Below are positions 23,441 through 35,442 of a stretch of 64,000 nucleotides of DNA, piece after piece (positions within the stretch are counted from its first letter, which is position 1; each line of letters begins with the position of its first letter). The DNA is taken from positions 35,340,001-35,404,000 of the forward strand of contig JBITNC010000001.1 of NCBI GenBank assembly GCA_050084985.1, in the 5' to 3' direction. Below the pieces are notes generated by a model. It was not told the DNA's origin and did not search any database. It was given only the letters and a program-made list of their open reading frames with translations. The stretch comes from Nageia nagi (lineage: Eukaryota > Pinophyta). The translations under genes were made by a program, and so were the position numbers.

Positions 23441-24458
23441 CAAAACTATTAGTTACATTGTAGTTTCACCTATTACAAATTCTTATAAACCAATAGTAGT
23501 AAATGTAACATGATAAAATAACCACAAAGAAGAAAATTTATAAAGTTATCTAATGATATGGATTCTATTATTAATGTTTTATTTAAAAAAGATCATATTG
23601 AGTTGCCACCAATATTCATGCATCATTTTCCAATTGGAGTTTTAAAAAACTACACATTTGAAGAATTTTGTAATTATCATAGAACTCCACTTATCTTATT
23701 AAACATTACAAGAATTTAAGGACTTTTATTCAATAAGTTATTGAACAAAGGGAAATAAATATTTATGATGAGCCACCAAAAGAGAAATATGATGATGATG
23801 GTCCATTTCATCCTTATATTCAATAATTAAATATCTTCATAAATCCTTTTCCTTGACCACATATGCATATTAAGGGTCTAATTTGAATGGTAAGTACTTG
23901 TGATTCTTTGAGGTATCATTTTTATAACTAGTTTAGGTCAAAAGGAACATATCAAACTTCTAAATTTATGACATAAGAAAGTAGCTACCAAACTCTCAAC
24001 AATGCAATCACTCATTCTCATAACATCCACACCATTCATGATTATTGACATGACACCCATGTCATCCATTCTCATGCGCAAAGGGTGATTATCTTTGTTC
24101 CAGCTTCATAAAAAAGAAAATAGGTTAATAATCTTACCCAAGTTTATTGTATCATTGGTTAAACTCTTTATATTTTCTTTTTACTATTTTTATATGTATT
24201 TCCTTTGTTATTTCTTTTTCATTTTTTTTATTGCATATTTTTCTTGCCTAATGATAACTTTTTCTTTTTTGAGTACTTCCATAAAATTTGCTTTATACAT
24301 TTCTTCTCTCATTTTTTCCTTTTTGCATAGTGCACACGTTGTACTTCTATAGATATAATGTGAATTTTTTTCCTTTTTCCAATTTTGAAAAATATAAAAG
24401 AGTGTTCATTTCTATTTTAAATAACAAATTGAATGTTTCATATAAATGATATGTTTTA
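23441..24458 (+). other. degraded downstream part of the gypsy-like element
   Basis: Coding-like fragments persist to about 23850. Beyond that the sequence is T-rich with a chance hydrophobic frame at 24095-24352 (mostly Phe, Leu and Tyr), which I do not regard as a gene. No pol domain was seen. Confidence 0.35.
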
Positions 24459-25177
24459 TGTTAGGTTCTAATAATTGCATATAAACTTGATTATAAACCT
24501 TCTAATCCTTGGAAAAAGAAGAAACAAATATACTAAACTAAAATAGTAAGCAATCACATAAAGAAAGTAATATAAGAGATTAACGTGGTTCAGCTAATGT
24601 GGGCTACTCTATAAAGAAGCTTTCAACCCTTTGCATTACCATCAATCTTCCAAGTACTCTAATAAACAAACTAGCAACATAACCATGCTACAACCTTCAT
24701 TGTGGAGTACTACATAATATCTTTGCAAATATCATGCAAAATCTCATACATGAACACATAAAATAAACAACATAACAATGCTAAAAAATACATCTTACAA
24801 CCTTAATCCAAGCACCTCTATTTAAAGGAGGGATACCAAAAAAATATTGATCCTAAAAATCATCAATGGATCTATAGAGTAACTCCCCACCCTTAACCCA
24901 AATTATACAATAAAGTATGCATTGAACATAATTTTGAATTCCCAAAATGGAATTTAATGCTCTCTATTTCATAATTGGTATGTATTAAAATGCATAGCTA
25001 AGGTGAAGAAGATATGATAGGTCTAGTTACTTAGTAATGCTTCCACCATTATCCACTACCTAATTGGTACATCAACTAAATACTAACTAGTTGACTAAAC
25101 TATTGAATGGTACATCAATTGAGACCAGATTTAGAGAAATGCAAATATTAAGCCCTAATCAAGATTCATACTCAACA
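24459..25177 (-). repeat. 3' LTR of Tnt1-like element
   Basis: On the minus strand it begins TGTTGAG and ends GAACCTAACA. It aligns with 29163-29871 along its whole length (shared blocks TAGGTTCTAATAATTGCATA, GGAAAAAGAAG, ATACTAAACTAAAATA). It is 719 bp long. Confidence 0.85.
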
Positions 25178-25191
25178 ATCTCCCACTTGAA
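25178..25191 (-). promoter_or_regulatory. polypurine tract of Tnt1-like element
   Basis: The minus strand reads TTCAAGTGGGAGAT directly in front of the LTR start TGTTGAG. AAGTGGGAGATTGTTG is a familiar junction in plant copia elements. Confidence 0.75.
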
Positions 25192-25384
25192 TACTGGTAC
25201 TTTTGTAACACACTACAACAAGGGTTGAAAGCTTCTCATCTTTACCTTACTCCTTAAGGCCAATCAAAATTGAGTAAAATTATAACTTCTCCTTTATTAC
25301 AACTTTAGTGAACATGTCTATAGGATCCTATGAAGTATAAAACTTCCCCAACTTGACTGAACCATCCTCTAATGCTTACTAAAT

Positions 25385-25875
25385 GAAGTGGTACCTTAGG
25401 TTGATGTTCTTATTTCTAGAGTGGAAGTTTGCATTCTTTATAGTATGGATAGCATTTTGGATATTGCTTCATATATTTGCATCGTCCTACATCTTAACTA
25501 ATTCCTCCATCAATATTTGTAACAAAATAAACTCTTTGCTTTCCTTTGTAGTATAAACATACTCAACTTTAGTATTGAGGAGAGCCACAACCTATTGGAG
25601 CTTAGAGATCCAACTAGCTATTGTACCACCAATGGTAAAGATATAACTTGCAGTTCTTCTCCCACCATCAAGTCACCTACCATGTTAGAATTAACATAAC
25701 CTTGCAAATAAGTGTTATAACCTCTAAAATACAAAGAGTAATGGTATGTACCCCTTAAATACCTAAGGATCCATTTAACTACTTCCCAATAATCCTTTTC
25801 TAGATTATTCATAAACATGCTTACAACTCCCATTGTTTGTGCTATATTTAGCCTAGTACACACCATTTCATACAT
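25385..25875 (-). pseudogene. RNase H and end of reverse transcriptase, Tnt1-like
   Basis: The open part 25875-25618 reads MYEMVCTRLNIAQTMGVVS, then YWEVVKWILRYLRGT and GYVNSNMVGD. These are the end of copia reverse transcriptase and the first RNase H strand; the catalytic Asp of the GYxDSDxAGD motif appears as Asn (GYVNSN). Downstream in other frames come VEYVYTTKESKEFILLQ (around 25560), carrying the Glu position, and NIQNAIHTIKNANFHSRNK (around 25430), where the expected CDNQSA is degraded. It would remove the RNA of the RNA-DNA hybrid; as found it cannot be active. Confidence 0.75.
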
Positions 25876-26169
25876 TAAAATTCAAACTACTAAAGCATAG
25901 GGAACCTTATTGATATACTCCCTTTCCTTATATTTCTTAATGTTTAGTGAGTTCAAAATATTTTGTTAATGATGTAGTTATAGACTTTGCATCCTTCATA
26001 TTAAATATTTGAAGAACTTTTTCAATATATTATTCTTGACTTAATGTTAGCATGTGGTTTTATTTATCTCTTATTATTTTCATTCCAAGAATTTTCTTAG
26101 CCTCACCCAAATCCTTCATTGAAAATGTTTTAGCCAAATTTTCCTTAAAATCAATAATATCATGCTACT

Positions 26170-26642
26170 AGCACATCATCCACATGCAAAAGCAAGATAA
26201 TATAATTATCATTTTTTGTCTTCTTAAAGTATACACAATGATCCAATTGACATGTAGTGAATTTATTTGCTAGTATGAAAGTGTCAAATTTAAGGTACTA
26301 TTATCTAGGATCTTATTTAAGGTCATACAAGTTCTTATTCAATTTACACATATACCCTTCTTTTCCTTTGACCTTGAAACCTTGAGGTTGATGCATGTAC
26401 ATATCCACGAAGTCACCATGAAAAAAAGTTATCTTTACATATAGTTGTTTAAGAAATAGATTTTTAGTAGCAACAATACTCAATATTATTCTAATGTAGG
26501 TCATTTTTATAATTAAAGAAAAGATATCATCAAAATCTATACCCTTATTTTGAGAAAAATATTTTACCATAAGTCTTGCCTTGTACCTCCTCTTTCCATC
26601 TCCCTCTTCCTTTAAGTGCTCTTTTACCCTTAGGAATCTCAA
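26170..26642 (-). pseudogene. reverse transcriptase core, Tnt1-like
   Basis: The open part 26642-26313 reads RYKARLMVKYFSQNKGIDFD, then LYVKITFFHGDF (first catalytic region; the usual DVKTAFLHGD has lost its Asp to Tyr) and YMHQPQGFKVKGKEGYMCKL. Beyond a frameshift, the second catalytic motif is seen at 26186-26175 as HVDD, a variant of YVDD with both Asp kept. The enzyme would copy the element RNA to DNA in the particle. Loss of the first Asp, stops and shifts make it a pseudogene. Confidence 0.8.
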
Positions 26643-26682
26643 CCAAACTACGAGTTTATTTTTTAATTAAATATTCTATCTC

Positions 26683-27100
26683 TTACTTTATGGCATGCTT
26701 CCACTTAATTTGTGTACTACCTTGTATGAATCCATTGAAACACTTAGGTACATCACTATCAATACAAAGCACATAATAAAGACATGGAGAATAACATTTA
26801 TGAGCTTTACTAATTCTTGAATACATTATCACAACTATAGGTGGTGTTTGGGGTTCTTGTTGTGGAAGTGCTTCAACTTGCTCTTTAGGTTTCTCATTCT
26901 CATCAACATCAAGAGTTACAGATGTAGGTTCCTTCTCAATTTCCTTTTGCACAACATGTAACCTATCTTTGTACATGCTTTTCTCATTGAATAGAATATC
27001 TGTACTTCTAATGATTTTTTTATTATCAATATCCCAAAATCTATAACCCAAACCATCAACTCCAAACCTAATGAAATAGCATTTTTATTACTTTGCATCA
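26683..27100 (-). pseudogene. integrase C-terminus and linker to reverse transcriptase, Tnt1-like
   Basis: The frame from 27051 reads MGYRFWDIDNKKIIRSTDIL and FNEKSMYKDR, the C-terminal integrase module of Tnt1-type polyproteins. A Glu/Pro-rich linker follows, then SRISKAHKCYSPCLYYVL and a segment that in relatives leads to the W-x-x-AM start of reverse transcriptase. One open frame covers all of it, but both flanks are broken. Confidence 0.75.
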
Positions 27101-27831
27101 AGTTTCTTTATATATTATTTAGTAGTATGTGAAAATGATTCAAAACCAAATACTCTTAGGAATTAGTAGTTTACCTTTTTACCTATCCACATCTCCTCTA
27201 GAATGCCTCCACCTAAAGCCATAGATGGACCTGTGTTAATCAAGTAAGCAATAATATAAAAAAGATTAGCCTAAATATTCAAAAGTAATCTTACATGTAT
27301 CCTCATGCTTCTATCCCTTTTCATTATAGTCCTATCAATTATTTCCATAACCCCATTTTCTTGTGGAGTTATAGGAACCATATTAATCCTTATAATTCCA
27401 TTATGTGAATAAAATGTATCAAACTCTTTATTACAAAATTCAACACCATTGTAAGATTTGAGACATTTTAACTTTAAACTTGTTTCATTTTCAACTAATA
27501 CCTTTCAAACCTTAAAGTTTTTAAACACATCAAATTTTCTCTTAATGCAATACACCCATGTATTTTTAGTAGAGTCATTAATAAAAGGTGACAAAGTAAG
27601 ATGAGCCACCAAGTGAGCTAACTTATGAAGGACCCCATACATATGTATGAACCAACTCTACACTTTGATTTTTCTTTTATCTACCAACTTTTTAAAAACT
27701 AACTCTTCTTTATTTACCATGTATGTACAATATTTACAAAATCCCATATCGATCTCTTTTAGATTTGGAAGCAAGCATATAGAGTGTAAGATTTTCATAC
27801 CTTTATCACTCATGTGCCCAAGTATATTATA
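27101..27831 (-). pseudogene. integrase core, Tnt1-like, broken
   Basis: Fragments on the minus strand include a 'VTFIND' segment (first Asp region, about 27580), SYNGVEFCNKEF (second region, about 27440, where the expected Asp of SDNGGEF is Tyr) and PQENGVME (Glu region, about 27365). Together they show the DDE order with one residue lost. Integrase would join the DNA copy to host DNA. Stops and shifts are scattered through it. Confidence 0.65.
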
Positions 27832-28245
27832 CTATAGTGTTTCATCTTCACCTATTGAAAAATGATTTGTGGAGTAATCAAAGATATTTGTAAGTGAATA
27901 AAGTGTGCCTACCAAGTTACCATTTGCAAGCACCATTGAGCCTTTACTTAGCTTCCAACTAGAATTACTAAATGCAACCATATACCCTTCCTTATTCAAT
28001 TTACTTTTTGATATAAGATTTATTTTAATATCCAAAATATTTCTTGCATAATAAATATTCCATTGTACACCATTAGGTAATTTCATTGTTATATTGCCAA
28101 TACCAACAATTTTACATGGGTGTGCATTAGCTAATAATACTTGACCATAGTCACCTTGTGTGTAATTTGTGAAATATTCTTTATGTGAGTTAGCATAAAA
28201 TGAAGCACCTAAATAAATTAACCAATAACCATCATTTTTTATCAA
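27832..28245 (-). pseudogene. protease and pre-integrase region, Tnt1-like
   Basis: The frame from 28245 reads DGYWLIYLGASFYANSHKEY. In copia proteases this is the active site W-x-x-DSGAS-x-H, here altered to YLGAS (about 28215-28207), so the catalytic Asp is missing. It continues with KIVGIGNITMKLPNGVQW and GSMVLANGNLVGTLYSL, typical of the region before the integrase zinc finger. It would cleave the polyprotein; this copy cannot. Confidence 0.8.
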
Positions 28246-28349
28246 GAGAAATTATTAGATCATATTACAATATCTCACCAACTATATTTTCTTCTTGATT
28301 GCTTATGATTTCATTATTACTATATTCTACTTCTTTTCCTTTTTTATCC

Positions 28350-29017
28350 CAACAATCCTTTTTAATATGACCCTTTTCATTATAAAGACAACATTCTAAT
28401 ATATTTTTACCTTTTAATTATGATCTTACTTTGGATTTTCCCCTTGAAATGCTTCTTCTCCTCTCAATTTATCTTCCTCTTATCTCCATAATTGAAGGAG
28501 CATTGGAACTTTCACCTATAGATCTTCTCATATCTTCACTTAATATGGTTCTAACAATTTCATCAAATATCAATTTTTCATTATAATAAGAGTTACTAAC
28601 AACAATGATAAAACTATTCAAACTATATAGAGGAGAACACAATATTAAAAAACTCTTGTTTCAGCTTGAAACTTGATCTTGATTAAATTTCATCGATTTT
28701 TGACTACATTAAACTCATTAACATGATCTTGGACTGAACTACCTTCATTCATATTCATGTTTAAAGAATGTTTTCATCAAGTATACTTAGTTTGAGGTGT
28801 ATAGATTTACATACATTTTACCAATTTTTTCCATTATATGTTTAGTTATTTTCTCTCTTGAAATACTAAAATCTACATTAGAATTTAGAAAAAGTCTAAT
28901 AACCCTCAAATCCTTTCTATCAAACAAATTCCAATCTTCTTCACTCATGGATGATGGTTTCTTATGCTTATCTTCAAGAGGTCGGTAGAGGTATTTTTTA
29001 TAGAGGAAGTCTCCCAT
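28350..29017 (-). pseudogene. Gag of Tnt1-like element with zinc knuckle
   Basis: The frame from 29017 reads GDFLYKKYLYRPLEDKHKKP, then SEEDWNLFDRKDLRVIRLFL, the conserved N-terminal part of Tnt1-type Gag. A zinc knuckle remnant lies at about 28390-28352 (CLYNEKGHIKKDC, second Cys replaced by Asn). The middle of Gag is scrambled. Gag forms the particle and binds the RNA through the knuckle. Confidence 0.7.
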
Positions 29018-29148
29018 TTATATTATTTGGAATTGAAAACCTTACCCATTGAATCTCTCAACCATTATCCTCCCTTCTTACACCATATACTCCTCTTAGT
29101 TTCAATATACAAGCAAGATTCACCAAGAAAAACCCAACAAAACAACAA

Positions 29149-29160
29149 GCCATGATACCA
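29149..29160 (-). promoter_or_regulatory. primer binding site of Tnt1-like element
   Basis: The minus strand reads TGGTATCATGGC 2 bp after the LTR. The first eight bases agree with the initiator-Met-tRNA primer site TGGTATCAGAGC; the rest has drifted. Confidence 0.65.
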
Positions 29161-29162
29161 CT

Positions 29163-29871
29163 TGTTAGGTTCTAATAATTGCATATAATCTTGAGTATAA
29201 ACCTCCTACTCTTTGGAAAAAGAAGCAAAAAATATACTAAACTAAAATAATAAGTAATTACATAAGGAAAGTGAGATAAGAGATTAGCATGGTTCACCCA
29301 ATTTGGGCTACTCCATGGAGAATCTTTCAACCGTTTGAATTATGACCAATCTTCCAAGTACTTAAACAAATAAACCAGCACCATAACCTTGCTATAACCT
29401 TCACTTTGGAGTAAAACCAAACCTCTCTACAAATATCTAAATCTCTCATACATGAATACATTAAATCAACAACATCTTATAACCTTATTCCAAGCATGTC
29501 TATTTAGAGGAGGGATACAAAGCCATATTAACCCTAAAAGTGGTCAAGGGATCTATGGAGTAATTCCCCATCCTCTATGTAACTTGAACTATGCAATAAA
29601 GGCTATATTGAAGATGATTTTGACTACCTAAAATGGATTTTAATGCTTTCTATTTCACAATCAACATGTATCAAATTGAATAGCTAAAGTGTACCAGATG
29701 CAATAGGCTTGATTACTCAGTAATGCTTACATTGTCATACATCACCTAATTGGTAAAATGAATGACTATTGATCTATTGACTGAATGAATGAACCACTGA
29801 TCAGTATACCCATTAAAACTAGAATTAGAAAAATTCAAAACTTAATCCCTTATCAGGTTCCACACTTAACA
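29163..29871 (-). repeat. 5' LTR of Tnt1-like element
   Basis: A 709-bp copy, TGTTAAG to CCTAACA on the minus strand, aligning with 24459-25177. It is the 5' LTR because the primer site lies next to its left edge. Confidence 0.85.
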
Positions 29872-32255
29872 CTATATTACATTTTATGCTTACTATTATT
29901 GCATCCTATGTTATACAAAATACAAAATTATAAACTTAATTTAAATACTCACATTTATGATTGTATTTTTCCACTTTCTATGTATTATTTAGATCATATT
30001 CACATTACATTCATAGACAATAATAATAAAATAGTAAAAATAAATAAAAATTCAATCATAGCCAAAGTATGTATGACATACAAATTGAATATATATAGCA
30101 AAAAATATGGTACTAATATCATAAGTACAGTCATGTACCCAATGCAGTTGGGAAACCACTACTACCCTCTATCTCACCCCTCCTACCAAGAATCTCACTA
30201 AGAATACTAGTGGTATCATGAGAGATGCTACCAACACTCAACTTGCTAGCCATCAACCTCTCCTTAAACTAGCATATTTCAGTTTTAGATTTATAATTTT
30301 GGCTTGCTACTCTTGGTTCTTCTTAACCTACTCACTTATAAATTTTCATGCTTGATCTAGAGGTGGCATAGCTAGAAGGGCCTCCAAATAATAATTATCC
30401 TTGATCATCAATGGTAGATGACCCCTTTTGATTAATCACCAATGTAGATAGCCTCATTACCTCAAATTCTAAATGTTTCATCCTAGCTACATCAACCTCT
30501 AGCTCAACTAATACTCTTATCCTCAAAATCCTCTACCTCTATTACAAACTAAAATTATGACATTAGCATATCAAACTAAGGAAAAATATAATCAAACTAA
30601 ATATAAATTTTTGTGTTGCTAATGAAAAATTGTAATTTTATTTGTCCCTGTAGGAGAAGCAATCATATAAATGGTATCAATGATCAAATCAATACATCTA
30701 ACTAATACATTAGGTACAACATGTGGTACTCCAAGATTAATAGTATTAAAATCCTCCTCATTTTCATCATCAACATCAATAAAGTATTCATTTAGATAAT
30801 CATCTAAAGATAGCTCCTTATCCTCATCTTCCATCTCTAGAAGACTAATGGGTGTTAGGCATACAATGGACTACTAGGCATTATATGACAAACATATTAG
30901 TGATACTTGAGATAACAAGTATGTGTCCATATCTATTGGATCATACCATGTAATCCTTTAGGTAGAAATCAATATGACTTCTATAAGGGCATCCCTATGA
31001 ACTATATGGTGAAGGTAACAAATAAGAGTGATTGCAATATCCTAGGTGATCCCAAATTGGTGAACATAACCAAGATAGTACAAAACCACATCCTTACTAT
31101 GAGATTGATGAATGTAATGATGATAAACCTAGGAAATATTATGGGCATCCTCATCCCATGTGTAGTCATGATGTACATACCATAAGGTATCCCTAGGCTA
31201 TAACACATTTACATATCCCATCATTTTCTCTATTTCCTTTGGTTCTGATAATATTTCACCTTTGTAGTCTAGTAGGTGATATATGGATTAGTGTTATTGA
31301 CCTAATAATGATCCAAACCAACTATACTAAATACAACAATGTGCTCATATGCCTATATATAAAGTAACTTGACATGAGAAATGGTAACATTAGATTTTCC
31401 TATAGTCACTATATGATGCAAATCCCAGTAAAATTATGTAAGAGTGCATGATACACATGGGAAAACACTCTCCCTAGTGAAAATATCTTTCACAATCCAA
31501 ACCTAACCATAGAGAAATATGGAATTATTCTCATTCAGATACATGAACATGATAATGACTAAGGTAACAAGAATATGTAAACTCTAATCACCTACATCAA
31601 ACTGACATGCTATGTATAAAAAAGAGGCTCTTTTCTCTCAATCATATTTATGGTTTCTCATCAATCAATGTAGTAACTCATATAATCAATTCTCCTCCTT
31701 AAATATGGTGTGATCTACTAGCTTCCTATGAATGGGAACTTTCCAAATTTGATAAACATTGAGCAATGTTATAGTAATTTTTACCATGGGAAGGTGGAAG
31801 GTATTACCATATGGATCCTATATCTCAAACAAAGCTATCACTAATGGGAGATAAAGGTGCATATGCCCAACTATCACAAAATCATACAAATTATCTCCCT
31901 TTAATAGTGCATTATCATTATTGGATTAATTCTAACCATGAGCCTTCTCCAATGCATCAAGTTGCATTAGTTCTCCTTTATTAGTTTCTTTCATGCATCC
32001 AATACATAAAATATTAATTACATGGGTTAGTTTGTCTAATTTCATAACTAAAAAAGAGAAAATAATTCAAAATAGCAACTTTTAGTAAGAATTACATCTA
32101 GATTAGCATCTCTATACCATCAAAATTCATGGTTTTAAGATAAAAGGTGATTTAGTCCATGTAGCTAAACAAGATCCAAGTTATATATGGAAATACAACT
32201 AAATTTGAGAAATATATATCAAAATGATTGTAAAATGGAGAAACATAGTAGAATC
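29872..32255. other. no clear feature; one acidic coding-like stretch
   Basis: On the minus strand 30834-30619 a 71-codon frame is rich in Glu and Asp (MEDEDKELSLDDYLNEYF) and looks protein-like, but I cannot name it. It may be part of an old element. The rest shows nothing I can support. Confidence 0.35.
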
Positions 32256-32741
32256 TGATGCATGCGTTACTGGGGCCGTAACTTTTGATCCGGATGTCGT
32301 TTTACTCCAAATTTTGGATTGTGGCCTCATGAAGATTTTCTAAATATGGTAGTTTGTGTGAATTGCCATACCCACAAAATGATATTTTTAAGACTTGATT
32401 CATCCATCTAAGGTCCTAAAAATAGGCTTTTTTAAGAGCACTTTCGATTTTTAGGCTTTTTTGTATGTTGCGGCTTTAATAACTCTTGTTTTTCTTTTAG
32501 TTAAGTGCTGGTATTTTAGATAATGCTTAATTACTGTAAGAGGGATACGCATGCAAATTTTGGGCATAATCTGACTCATTTTGGTTTTTTTAGCTTTTTT
32601 GTTGCTATTTAAAAGGATTGTATTCTCTTGGAGAAGCAGTGTGGATTCAGGAATAAGAAGAGGATTTGGTCTAGATTTCTTCTATATATTCTGTGATTGG
32701 ATTTCAATTTCTATTTTCCTTTTACAGCTGAATTCACATTA
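32256..32741 (+). mobile_element. solo LTR, family A, with 5-bp duplication GAATC
   Basis: It runs from TGATGCATGCG to GAATTCACATTA, 486 bp, flanked by GAATC at 32251-32255 and 32742-32746. There is no primer site or polypurine tract beside it. A TATA-like TATTTAAA sits at 32606-32613, about 130 bp from the right end, as expected for an LTR promoter. It closely matches 34990-35442 on the opposite strand. Confidence 0.85.
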
Positions 32742-34058
32742 GAATCACCTTATGGTCTACAAACAAGGTATGAAGGAGTTTTGCAATATGATTCCAACAA
32801 CATGCCAAGGGCTACTTAATCATCATCCATATTGGTTCTTCCTCATTTACCAAGGTGGACCCACCAAACTAGAAGCTAAGTGGTCAAAAATGTTCATAAT
32901 TATTAACTTATGAAAGATATTTTATTGAAATCTACCAAATCATATCCTCTAGTGCACAGTCAACTTAAAGGACATAGGTAATGTAATATGTAAGTTGATA
33001 GATAAGCAACATGTCAAAACTCAAATGAGGCATCCCTTTTTTATTTTTTTATCTCATTTTAATTTTAAAACCCTAATTTCTTAGAGCATGGACACTATTT
33101 TTCCCAATTTTATCTTTTATGCATGCAAAATACATTTTTATTTCTTAAATAGCATTCAATATATTATGAAATGATTATAAAATTTTCAAAAATAATTTCT
33201 ATTCAAGCCATCAACATCATGGATAATTAATGATGATGGATTCCTCTCTATTTCTTATACAAATTTCTATCTTATTCATGTAATATATTTTCTAGTTATT
33301 TTGTATCATGATGAGTGTCAAATGCTATATATGTACATAAATAATTATCAAATATGTTATTTATAATAATTTCTTGAAATAATATCTTCAAATTTTTATG
33401 AAATTAAGGCCATTCATGCTGTGAATGATTTTCTACTAGAGCATTCACACCATTTGGGCCAAATAATATATTGAATATTAGGTATTTTCAAACTTAAGGT
33501 CACTTCATATATCAAAAATATGGCATTACAAATATTTTATATTGATCTCAAATCCAAATCTCTCATACATAAAAATACAATTTCTACTCATAAAAGTTTC
33601 AAAGAGCCATAATATAGTCATGAGCATATTTATCAAGTTTATAGGTCATAAGGAATTCTATGATTTCAAATGAACTTTAGAACTTTAGGGAATTCTTTAA
33701 TCCCACTTACTTTGCAACACCAAAAAAAATCTAAATATGCCATCTGCCACAAGGTAATGTTCTAAATTGAATACAATCTATCTCTTCCATATTTTATACT
33801 ACATGCTTATTATTTTAAAAGATATAATCTATGCAATTATAATCTTATTTTCTTCCATAGATTCATATTCACCATATCGAAGTGTACAACTAAAGGCATA
33901 CTTAATCCTCTAATTGAAATATGCAACCTTTGGCTTGGTTTTGCAATAGGAAAATTACATGGGGAAACCAAACTCAAGAGGTGGGTAGCAAAATATCATA
34001 CTCAAGCATGAAAATATTTTAGAGAAGTGCTCTTCATAATTGTAATTTTTTCATAATT
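32742..34058. other. no feature seen between solo LTRs
   Basis: AT-rich DNA without coding motif or evident repeat. Confidence 0.45.
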
Positions 34059-34626
34059 TAATGCACCTTCAAATGATCATAACTTTTGATTTGATTGTCG
34101 GATCATCTTGAAATTTGAGGAGAGCTAGATATGGGTTTTCATGATTCAACTGTCACTTCCTCTAGGAGGAATGCCCAAAAATAAAAAGTTTTTTGATCAG
34201 CCTAAATTCATCATTTAGTGCCTCAAAATTAGTTTTTAGTGTCATTTTTCAATATTTTCCAATAAGTAGACTTTAATATCTTTTGTTGTAGAATTTGTTT
34301 AGGAGAATAAATTGGGAAATAACTTAGTCTATGTTGACTAGGCTTGTATGCCAAGTTTGGTTGTAATTCAAGTAACTTTCTATTTTTAGAAACTTTTTAT
34401 CTTTCTATCTTTAGAAAGTTTCTATTTTTAGTAATGTCTTGGTTTTTAGACTGTTCATTACTTTTGAGGGAGAGTCTCCTTTCCATATTAGCTATTGTAA
34501 TAGACTTGGAAAAGGTATTGTGAATTTGGGAATGAGAAGAGGATTATTCATAGGTTTTCTTCTACGTTAATACATTTATGTTATTGGATCCCATTTTGTT
34601 GGTCTCTTACAATTGAATTCACATCA
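34059..34626 (+). mobile_element. solo LTR, diverged relative of family A, duplication TAATT
   Basis: It runs from TAATGCACC (first G changed to A) to GAATTCACATCA, 568 bp, flanked by TAATT at 34054-34058 and 34627-34631. It shares with the other two copies the ATAACTTTTGAT block near the start and the 'GGGAATGAGAAGAGGAT...TTGAATTCACATCA' end. The middle is mostly different, with a local TTTCTATTTTTAGAAA repeat near 34380-34432. It is a subfamily or an older member. Confidence 0.75.
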
Positions 34627-34989
34627 TAATTTTCTATGCTTCTTTAGATTTTACAAATTAAAAATGCTTTTCCATTATATATCTAAAGAGGGAAAAAAAT
34701 TAGAAGTCTACAAATGATTTATTATTATTTAATAAATCATATTTAGATATATCAAAAGAATAAATATAAATATTACATAAATCAAGGCTAATATGCTATC
34801 CAACTATTTGATCAGAAATTAGATTTTGAAATTAACTTAAAAAATGAAGAAATTGGTAATCTTTCTCTTTTATAAATATTATTCCTCTATTTTGAAGTTT
34901 ATATCTCCAAGATTCTAATAATTATTTATTTTTGAGAATTTGATGTATGGTTTACAAATTATGCCTCTTCAAAGTTTTATACATTAAGG

Positions 34990-35442
34990 TGATGTGAATT
35001 CAGCTATAACAAGAAAACAGAAATTGAAATCCAGTCATAGAACATACAGAAGAAATCCAGACCAAAAATACTCTTCTTATTCCTGAATCCACATACTCTC
35101 CAAGAGAATACAATGCCCTTTAAATAGCCACAAAAAAACAAAAAACCAAAATGAGTCAGATTGTGCCCAAAATTTGCATGCGCATCCCTCTTACACTAAT
35201 TAAGCAGTATCTAAAATATCCACCCTTAACTAGAAGAAAAACAAGAGTTACTAAAGGCGCAACATGCAAAAAAACCTAAAAATCAGGAGTGCTCTTAAAA
35301 AAGCCTATTTTTCAGGCCTTAGACGAATGAATCAGGCCTTAAAAATATCATTTTTTGGGTATGGCAGTTCTAGCCACAGTTTAAATTTCGAAGCAAAACG
35401 ACCTCCGGATCAAAAGTTACGGCCCCGGCAACGCATGCATCA
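34990..35442 (-). mobile_element. solo LTR, family A, minus strand, duplication TAAGG
   Basis: On the minus strand it runs from TGATGCATGCGTTGCC to GAATTCACATCA, 453 bp, flanked by TAAGG at 34985-34989 and 35443-35447. It retains both ends and is the best preserved of the three copies. A chance 78-codon plus-strand frame lies inside it and is not a gene. Confidence 0.85.

Larger units (their letters stand above)
24459..29871 (-). mobile_element. Tnt1-like Ty1/copia retrotransposon, decayed, minus strand
   Basis: A 5.4-kb element with two LTRs (24459-25177 and 29163-29871), a primer site, a polypurine tract and all the expected copia domains in order on the minus strand: Gag, zinc knuckle, protease, integrase, reverse transcriptase, RNase H. 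The wording of the domains (for example KGIDFDDIFS, VKGKEGYMCKLNK, GYRFWDIDNKKIIRS) is closest, from memory, to the Tnt1/Tork group. Every domain carries stops or shifts. No matching 5-bp duplication was found (TTTTA left, CTATA right), which fits its age or a rearranged edge. Its LTRs differ clearly more than those of the copia element at 41468. Confidence 0.85.

Noticed and set aside
24095-24352. 85-codon Phe/Leu/Tyr-rich frame, possible membrane protein
   Set aside because: The DNA is T-rich; such frames arise by chance, and no start context or homologue is recognised.
29785-30201. 138-codon plus-strand frame
   Set aside because: It begins inside the Tnt1-like LTR and runs into unrelated flanking DNA, so it is not a gene.
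30997-31208. Overlapping frames on both strands
   Set aside because: Neither shows a motif; the length is within chance for this composition.
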